From: an uncultured Ruminococcus sp.
GTDB lineage: Bacteria; Bacillota_A; Clostridia; Oscillospirales; Ruminococcaceae
NCBI GenBank assembly: GCA_937880065.1
Contig: CALFMA010000091.1
Span: 1-10,560, forward strand
Length of the DNA stretch: 10,560 nucleotides
Reading direction: 5' to 3'
The notes under the pieces are model-generated. The model saw only the letters and a program-made list of their open reading frames with translations, was not told the DNA's origin and searched no databases. Of the stretch, positions 6,072-10,560 are shown piece after piece (the stretch's first letter is position 1; every line of letters starts with the position of its first letter). The position numbers and the translations under genes were made by a program.

Positions 6072-6128
6072 ATTATTCTGATTTATTTATTAACTGAGCC
6101 TTGAATATAATATATGGAGGAAATAAAA

Positions 6129-6596
6129 ATGTTATCCGTAAAAGAAATTTTATCTGAAAGTTTAAAGGAAGCAATCACAATTGAAATTATGGGAAATCTC
6201 CCCGAATGGTTCAGTCCGCCTGAGGATATTCCTGTAAAGGCAGAAATTCACAAGAAGTATCCCTTTTATGCCGTTTATGAAAATGACAGTTGTATAGGGT
6301 TCGTGGCATTGAAAATTCATAATGAGTATACTGCTGAAATTTACAATTTAGGAGTACTAAAGGAATTTCACAGAAAGGGTGTAGGACATATGCTTATTGA
6401 AGCCTGCAAAAAATACTGTATCAAAAACAAAAAACAATTTCTTACAGTAAAAACTCTTGATGAATCGGCAGATTATGAGCCTTATGACCGCACAAGAGCA
6501 TTTTACAAAAAAGAAGGATTTATTCCTCTTGAAGTTTTCACAACCTATTGGAATGAAGAAAATCCGTGCTTATTTCTTGTGAAAGCTATAAGATAA
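6129..6596 (+). CDS. GNAT-family N-acetyltransferase
   Basis: The product (155 residues) should transfer an acetyl group from acetyl-CoA to an amine substrate in the cytoplasm; the substrate is unknown. The acetyl-CoA-binding motif A is visible as NLGVLKEFHRKGVGHMLIEA, with the RKGVG pyrophosphate loop. A C-terminal segment typical of GNATs follows (DRTRAFYKKEGFIPLEVF, then a Trp-Asn-Glu-Glu-Asn-Pro stretch). The ATG at 6129 is chosen because GGAGG lies 8 bases before it. An in-frame ATG at 6114 would place that site inside the gene and has no site of its own. The gene is AT-rich relative to its neighbours, lies beside a MITE-like element, and is preceded by an attenuator-like leader. That setting resembles a horizontally acquired inducible resistance gene, but resistance is inference only. 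It converges with the DUF11 gene across a shared terminator. Confidence 0.9.
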   Translation: MLSVKEILSESLKEAITIEIMGNLPEWFSPPEDIPVKAEIHKKYPFYAVYENDSCIGFVALKIHNEYTAEIYNLGVLKEFHRKGVGHMLIEACKKYCIKNKKQFLTVKTLDESADYEPYDRTRAFYKKEGFIPLEVFTTYWNEENPCLFLVKAIR

Positions 6597-6612
6597 ACTG
6601 AACGATATGAAA

Positions 6613-6642
6613 AACCTGCCCGATTTTTCGAGCAGGTTTTTT
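6613..6642. terminator. Bidirectional terminator between convergent genes
   Basis: AACCTGC (6613-6619) pairs with GCAGGTT (6632-6638), with an inner CGA/TCG pairing and one mismatch. Six T (6637-6642) follow on the plus strand and five on the minus strand. It therefore can end both the acetyltransferase transcript and the DUF11 transcript. Confidence 0.88.
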
Positions 6643-6644
6643 GA

Positions 6645-7502
6645 TTAGGCTAAAGTTCCTGTAATTACAAGTGTACTTACACCGGGTTCAACAGCCCATA
6701 CGCCTGTTGTTTCGTCCTGAGTAAATGTTGCCGCAGGAACGGTAACACTGCCGTTAACTGACGTAAATACGCCTGTCTGAGTGTCATAGGTGTAATCATC
6801 ACCTGCTGTCCATGGAGTACCGTTGAATGTTACAGCTGAGATATTCAGAATAGGGTCGAAAATGTCAGTAAAGATAACATCATCTGACAAAGCTGTTGCT
6901 GTGCTGCCGTAATTTCTGATTGCAAAGGTATAGGTTATAGTGCCGTTTTCTGCAACTACTGTAGGTTCCAGTGCTTTGCTGATAGTAAGCATAGGCTCTG
7001 TGCTGTAGGTGATTGTTTCCTCGGCAGTAACGCTGTTTATGCAGCCTTCCACCGTCACGGTATTTGTTATAGAAGCGTCAGTTCCAAGAGGTGCATACTG
7101 ATTTGGACGTGCAGTATAGATAATAATTGCATTTCCCTGTGCAGGAACGCTGATACCTGTAATTGTAAGGGGTTCGGTGTCGGTAATTTCGGGTGACGGC
7201 TGTTGTATGCCGTTTACAAAATAGTTTACTGTACCGTTTACATAGCTGAGAGGGACAACTTCAGTTGTACCGTCGGGGAGAGTGTAGCTTCCGAGGTTAT
7301 CCGTGAGTGTAAGTGCTGTACAGTCGGTATTTCCGCTGTTGATAATGCTTATCACGTAGGTTACATCTCCCGTTGTCGTATAAGTGGAAACGAGAGCATT
7401 TTTTGTGGCAGACAGAGTTTCAATAATTCTGCCCGATGTTATATTTGAACCTGCAACATTGCCGTTGTAGGAAAGGGTTGCCTGATTATAAAAGGTTGCC
7501 AT
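6645..7502 (-). CDS. DUF11-repeat protein without a signal peptide
   Basis: The 285-residue protein begins MATFYNQATLSYNGN and is rich in Thr, Ser, Asn and Val. Two DUF11-type (TIGR01451) beta-sandwich repeats can be seen. The first, at about 30-150, has TYVISIINSGNTDCTALTLTDNLG. The second, at about 171-285, has ITYTFAIRNYGSTATALSDD. Such repeats usually occur in large surface proteins, but here there is no signal peptide, no LPXTG motif and no membrane anchor. Short DUF11 proteins starting MATF.NQATLSYNG are familiar from Clostridia as uncharacterised proteins. The start at 7502 is supported by AGGAGG ten bases upstream; the longer frame from 7664 is rejected because its extension is unlike the family and covers the promoter. 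The transcript leader is about 139 bases. Function is unknown; a structural or spore-associated role is a guess. Confidence 0.85.
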   Translation of the reverse strand: MATFYNQATLSYNGNVAGSNITSGRIIETLSATKNALVSTYTTTGDVTYVISIINSGNTDCTALTLTDNLGSYTLPDGTTEVVPLSYVNGTVNYFVNGIQQPSPEITDTEPLTITGISVPAQGNAIIIYTARPNQYAPLGTDASITNTVTVEGCINSVTAEETITYSTEPMLTISKALEPTVVAENGTITYTFAIRNYGSTATALSDDVIFTDIFDPILNISAVTFNGTPWTAGDDYTYDTQTGVFTSVNGSVTVPAATFTQDETTGVWAVEPGVSTLVITGTLA

Positions 7503-7647
7503 AGAATTTATTCCTCCTGTTGTATTACAGCGATATGCTGCCTTATATAATATGTATTCCTGTGTCGTTTGGTGAAATTTTCTCGGGTGAAAAATCAGCC
7601 TGTTTATATCGGATAGACACAATCCGCCTGTGAGATTATCCATACAA

Positions 7648-7656
7648 ATTATATCA
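7648..7656 (-). promoter_or_regulatory. Extended -10 promoter of the DUF11 gene
   Basis: The minus strand carries TGATATAAT, a perfect extended -10 (TGnTATAAT). No good -35 is present; that position is occupied by the edge of the heptad-repeat block. Transcription would start near 7641, leaving a long leader. In it, GGATA and TATCC can pair as a hairpin near the 5' end. Confidence 0.6.
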
Positions 7657-7665
7657 GCATACAAA

Positions 7666-7700
7666 AGCTAAAGGCTAAAGGCTAACGGCTAAAGGCTAAT
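7666..7700. repeat. GGCTAAA heptad repeat, five units
   Basis: The units are AGCTAAA, GGCTAAA, GGCTAAC, GGCTAAA and GGCTAAT, in perfect 7-base register. GCTAACGGCTAAAGGCT is shared exactly with the minus strand of the 2824-2865 block. The repeat lies between the divergent DUF11 and purA promoters, 32 bases upstream of the purA -35. Confidence 0.85.
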
Positions 7701-7732
7701 CTATGCAAAAAATGCTTTTTTTTCAAAAGCAC

Positions 7733-7761
7733 TTGAAATATTATTCATACTGTGATATAAT
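7733..7761 (+). promoter_or_regulatory. purA promoter
   Basis: TTGAAA (7733-7738) and TATAAT (7756-7761) are separated by 17 bases, with TGA before the -10 giving an extended element. Transcription should start near 7768, leaving a leader of about 109 bases. A short GTAAA/TTTAC inverted repeat (7767-7780) overlaps the predicted start site. Confidence 0.85.
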
Positions 7762-7823
7762 AAAGTGTAAAGAACTTTACAGAAAGGGCTTTTTTGTCTG
7801 TATCTGTAAGGAAATACACGGAA

Positions 7824-7841
7824 AATCCGCAAATACGGATT
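7824..7841 (+). promoter_or_regulatory. Inverted repeat in the purA leader
   Basis: AATCCG and CGGATT form a perfect 6-bp dyad around CAAATA, about 60 bases downstream of the transcription start and 35 bases before the purA ATG. No U-tract follows. It could be an RNA hairpin or an operator for a dimeric repressor. It does not look like a purine riboswitch, and I cannot tie it to a known PurR box. Confidence 0.4.
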
Positions 7842-7876
7842 ATCCAAAAAAAATTAATGGAATGAGGTTTTGAATA

Positions 7877-9151
7877 ATGCCTGCTAATATTGTAGTTGGA
7901 ACACAATGGGGAGATGAGGGAAAGGGAAAGATTATTGATATCATTTCCTCCCGTGCAGATGTTGTTGTACGTTCACAGGGCGGTAACAACGCAGGTCACA
8001 CAGTAGTAAATAACGGAGAAGTTTATAAGCTTCACCTTATCCCATCGGGTATACTTTATAAAGATACTCTCTGCCTTATCGGTGCCGGAGTTGTACTCGA
8101 TCCTAAGGATTTCATCGGCGAACTTGACGGTCTTGAAGCAAGAGGAATTTCCACAGCTTCACTTAAAATTGACCCAAGAGCTCACGTTGTAATGCCTTGG
8201 CATATCACTCTTGACGGACTTTCTGAGGCTTTCAGAGGCGGTAAGGACATCGGTACAACAAAGAGAGGTATCGGCCCTACATATATGGACAAGTACGAGA
8301 GATGCGGTATCAGAGTATATGACCTTGTACATCCCGAAGTGCTTGCAGAGAAAATTCAGGCAACAGGAAAGCTGAAAAATAAGATTATTACAGACGTTTA
8401 CGGCGGCGAAGCTTTCGACCTTGACGCTGTAACTGCTGAGTATATTGAATACGGAAAAAGACTTGCTCCTTACGTTGAAGACGTTTCAGTTCTCACATTT
8501 GAGGCTGACAAGGCAGGCAAGACAATTATGTTTGAGGGTGCACAGGCTACACTTCTCGATATTGATTTCGGTACATACCCCTATGTTACATCTTCACACC
8601 CACTTTCAGCAGGTGTTTGCGTAGGTACAGGCGTAGGTCCAAAGATGATCACAAATATTATCGGTGTTGCTAAGGCTTACACAACAAGAGTAGGCAAGGG
8701 ACCTTTCCCAACCGAGCTTGATGACGAAATCGGCGATCAGATCAGAACTGTAGGCGGCGAATTCGGTACAACTACAGGCAGACCAAGACGTACCGGCTGG
8801 TTCGATGCTGTTATCGTTCGTCACTCTGTAAGAGTTAACGGACTTGACAGCCTTGCTATCAACAAGCTTGATACATTGGCTAATATCGACACATTAAAGA
8901 TGTGCGTTGCATATCAGAAGCCTGACGGTACAGTTACAGAGCATTTCCCTGCTACACTTGAGGACTTAGAGGGCTGCACACCTATTTACGAGGAATTCCC
9001 TGGATTTACAGAGGATATTTCAGCTTGCAAGAGCTTTGACGAACTTCCCGAAAACTGCAAGAAGTATATTGCACGTCTTGAAGAACTCGTTGGCTGTAAG
9101 GTAAGCATGGTCGGCATAGGCCCTGACAGAACACAGATACTTGAAAGATAA
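7877..9151 (+). CDS. purA: Adenylosuccinate synthetase
   Basis: PurA joins IMP and aspartate using GTP, the first committed step from IMP to AMP, in the cytoplasm. The 424-residue length is normal. The GTP-binding loop GDEGKGK is at residues 12-18, with catalytic Asp13. GNNAGHT follows at 36-42, with catalytic His41. Further family motifs are GTTKRGIGP, the substrate-binding stretch TTTGRPRRTGWFD, and NKLDTL. The ATG at 7877 gives the canonical start (MPANIVVGTQWGDEGKGK), with GAGG about ten bases upstream. It has its own promoter. Codons are biased to CTT/CTC for Leu and avoid CCG for Pro, like most of carB. The dockerin gene follows after a 44-base gap with no clear promoter. Confidence 0.98.
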   Translation: MPANIVVGTQWGDEGKGKIIDIISSRADVVVRSQGGNNAGHTVVNNGEVYKLHLIPSGILYKDTLCLIGAGVVLDPKDFIGELDGLEARGISTASLKIDPRAHVVMPWHITLDGLSEAFRGGKDIGTTKRGIGPTYMDKYERCGIRVYDLVHPEVLAEKIQATGKLKNKIITDVYGGEAFDLDAVTAEYIEYGKRLAPYVEDVSVLTFEADKAGKTIMFEGAQATLLDIDFGTYPYVTSSHPLSAGVCVGTGVGPKMITNIIGVAKAYTTRVGKGPFPTELDDEIGDQIRTVGGEFGTTTGRPRRTGWFDAVIVRHSVRVNGLDSLAINKLDTLANIDTLKMCVAYQKPDGTVTEHFPATLEDLEGCTPIYEEFPGFTEDISACKSFDELPENCKKYIARLEELVGCKVSMVGIGPDRTQILER

Positions 9152-9177
9152 TCAGGGAGTTCACATAACACCCTGAT
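9151..9177 (+). other. Hairpin after the purA stop codon
   Basis: ATCAGGG (9151-9157) is perfectly complementary to CCCTGAT (9171-9177) with a 13-base loop. No U-tract follows, so it is probably not an efficient intrinsic terminator. It may only partly limit readthrough from purA into the next gene. Confidence 0.45.
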
Positions 9178-9195
9178 ACGACAGGAGTGGTTTAT

Positions 9196-10389
9196 ATGAA
9201 ACTGATGAAAAAACTGGTTGCTGCTGCAATGGCTGTCACGGTTATGGCAGCGGCAGTTCCCGTTAATTCTTCCGCATTTAAGATAAAGACGGATTTTTCC
9301 TATCAAAAAACAGCTGTTGCGGAAAAAGGCGAAAATTTCGAAAATATCGAAACTGCGGCAAAATATGTCAGAGAATGTTTCAGAACGAGAAATAAAGAAT
9401 TTGTATTTTCTCTGCCTGTAACCTTTGATTATGAAAAATCATTTCACGACGTAATGCTTCTGGCAATTGAGGAAACTTATAATTCCGATGAGGGCGATTA
9501 TATTAAGTATGATATAAACAGTATTTACTGTGAAGGTGACTATGACGGTGTGAACTATTACTACAACATTGCCGTAAGTTACTACACGTCCGCTAAACAG
9601 GAAGAATACGTCAATGAAAAAGTGGCGGAAATTCTGGCTTCCCTTGACTTGGATAACCTTGACGATTACGGGAAAATTTCCGCAATATATGAGTATATAA
9701 TCAATAACGTGGAATATGATTACAGCGAGGGCAACGAAAATAAGGCGAAATTCTCCGCATACGGTGCATTGTATAATGGAAAGGCTGTATGTCAGGGATT
9801 TTCCCAGCTTTTCTACCGTCTTGCCAAAGAAGCGGGCATATCCTGCCGTATAATTTCGGGTATGGATACCGATGGCGGTCATGCATGGAATATCGCTGCA
9901 ATTGACGGCGTATATTATCTTTGTGATTCTACGTGGGATATCTTCTATGATGAAGTATCCGATTGCGATTATTTTCTGAAAGGCTATGAGGATTTTGATG
10001 AAGCCGACAGAGAAAAGGCTCATATTGCTTCGGGAGAGGACGAGAATAATTTTATTATAACCGATTTTACTTCCGATGAATTCAAAACAAATTACCCCAT
10101 TTCCAAAAATGCCTTTGATGCGGAAAACAGGCAAAAAGGCTTTACTCTTGGAGATGTGAATATTGACGGTACTGTAGATTCTACAGACGCTTCATTGATA
10201 CTTAACAGTTATGCAAATCTGACTATTTACGGATTTAGCCGTATTAATGCGGCTCAGGAGCTTGCGGCTGATGTCAACTGCGATGACAGCATTGATTCTG
10301 TTGACGCTTCGGTTGTTCTTGCGTATTACGGTTATGTTTCAACAGGGGGAAACGATTCCCTTGAAAATTTTATTAAGAAGGTGAAATAA
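9196..10389 (+). CDS. Secreted transglutaminase-like cysteine protein with C-terminal type I dockerin
   Basis: The 397-residue precursor has a signal peptide (MKLMKKLVAAAMAVTVMAAA, probable cleavage near residues 26-28). A transglutaminase-core domain lies at about 155-250, with a likely triad Cys199 (AVCQGFSQLF), His229 (GGHAWN) and Asp244 (YLCDSTWD). In bacteria this fold often acts as a cysteine protease or as peptide-modifying enzymes. A dockerin lies at about 318-383. Its calcium loops are Asp320-Asn322-Asp324-Thr326-Asp331 and Asp359-Asn361-Asp363-Ser365-Asp370, followed by the matching helices DASLILNSYA and DASVVLAYYG. A dockerin implies attachment to a cohesin scaffoldin outside the cell. 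The ATG at 9196 is chosen because AGGAG lies 8 bases upstream; a GTG at 9187 overlaps that site. Only 44 bases separate it from purA. The exact substrate is unknown. Confidence 0.92.
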   Translation: MKLMKKLVAAAMAVTVMAAAVPVNSSAFKIKTDFSYQKTAVAEKGENFENIETAAKYVRECFRTRNKEFVFSLPVTFDYEKSFHDVMLLAIEETYNSDEGDYIKYDINSIYCEGDYDGVNYYYNIAVSYYTSAKQEEYVNEKVAEILASLDLDNLDDYGKISAIYEYIINNVEYDYSEGNENKAKFSAYGALYNGKAVCQGFSQLFYRLAKEAGISCRIISGMDTDGGHAWNIAAIDGVYYLCDSTWDIFYDEVSDCDYFLKGYEDFDEADREKAHIASGEDENNFIITDFTSDEFKTNYPISKNAFDAENRQKGFTLGDVNIDGTVDSTDASLILNSYANLTIYGFSRINAAQELAADVNCDDSIDSVDASVVLAYYGYVSTGGNDSLENFIKKVK

Positions 10390-10560
10390 TGAAAAAAATA
10401 ATAACAATACTGCTTGTAGCTTTGGGAACAATAGTCTCCTGCACCAAGGAGGATATCAAACTAACCCTAGCCAAACAAGAAGAAAACATTGAGAAATTTA
10501 TTCAGCAACGCTATGCCGGAAATGACGTTGTAAGAAGAAACGGATCCAACAGAGTCATCA
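10389..10560 (+). CDS. Putative lipoprotein, Bacteroidetes-like N-terminus (partial)
   Basis: Only the first 57 residues are in the window. A lipoprotein signal peptide is clear: MKKIITILLVALGTIVSC, with lipidation Cys18, followed by TKED. The next part is KLTLAKQEENIEKFIQ, then NGSNRV. This resembles, from memory, the N-termini of Bacteroidetes lipoproteins that carry a C-terminal FKBP-type prolyl isomerase domain. That domain would lie beyond the edge, so the assignment is tentative. The ATG overlaps the stop of the dockerin gene (TAATG), with AAGGTG five bases upstream, which looks like translational coupling. Two CTA leucine codons occur within three codons, while I find none in the preceding gene. 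The lipoprotein call is firm; the family and its origin are not. Confidence 0.7.
   Translation, partial: MKKIITILLVALGTIVSCTKEDIKLTLAKQEENIEKFIQQRYAGNDVVRRNGSNRVI

Noticed and set aside
6101..6111. TATAAT at 6106-6111 as a promoter for the acetyltransferase
   Set aside because: No -35 is present, and the transcript would begin within or after the ribosome binding site.
6114..6128. Upstream ATG for the acetyltransferase
   Set aside because: It overlaps the GGAGG that serves the ATG at 6129 and has no ribosome binding site of its own.
7503..7664. 54-residue N-terminal extension of the DUF11 protein
   Set aside because: It covers the predicted promoter and transcription start, is unlike the rest of the protein, and the ATG at 7502 has an AGGAGG site.
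7666..7700. Heptad repeats as a CRISPR array
   Set aside because: The units are contiguous 7-mers without spacers, and no cas gene is nearby.
9439..10134. Minus-strand frame opposite the dockerin protein gene
   Set aside because: The product is an Ile/Val/Phe-rich shadow with no motifs, whereas the plus strand encodes a signal peptide, a transglutaminase core and a dockerin.

Overview
The window looks like a chromosomal segment of a Gram-positive gut or rumen bacterium close to Ruminococcus (Clostridia, Oscillospiraceae). Reasons: a secreted protein with a type I dockerin, strong AGGAGG-type ribosome binding sites, sigma-A promoters, the ylxM-ffh-rpsP-khpA housekeeping cluster, and moderate GC. 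Genus level is inference; no search was run. The two edges look less typical (see below), so mosaicism or assembly chimerism should be kept in mind.

Layout. Positions 1-2591 (minus) hold carB, cut by the left edge, with its own promoter and structured leader (2592-2732). Positions 2733-2919 contain two kinds of 7-bp tandem repeat. Positions 2920-5594 (minus) are one operon, transcribed ylxM, ffh, a small two-helix membrane protein, rpsP, khpA. It starts at a consensus promoter (5637-5665), ends at an intrinsic terminator (2914-2945), and has a hairpin in most of its gaps. Positions 5701-5863 are a MITE-like, almost fully palindromic element. Positions 5864-6071 hold a short reading-frame remnant and a leader that folds like a transcription attenuator, in front of a GNAT acetyltransferase gene (6129-6596, plus). 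That gene converges on a DUF11-repeat protein (6645-7502, minus), with a shared terminator between them. Positions 7503-7876 are a divergent promoter region with another heptad-repeat block. purA (7877-9151, plus) is followed closely by a secreted transglutaminase-like dockerin protein (9196-10389). An overlapping lipoprotein gene runs off the right edge.

Functions. carB makes carbamoyl phosphate for pyrimidines and arginine, and purA commits IMP to AMP. The ylxM-ffh operon supplies the SRP GTPase, ribosomal protein S16 and a KH RNA-binding protein. The dockerin protein suggests that the cell displays proteins on cohesin scaffolds.

Most interesting points: (a) an abrupt codon-usage change inside carB near position 700; (b) an attenuator-like leader before the acetyltransferase; (c) the palindromic MITE-like element; (d) a Bacteroidetes-like lipoprotein start at the right edge; (e) shared heptad repeats upstream of both nucleotide-biosynthesis genes. 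I see no CRISPR array, tRNA, rRNA or complete transposase gene.
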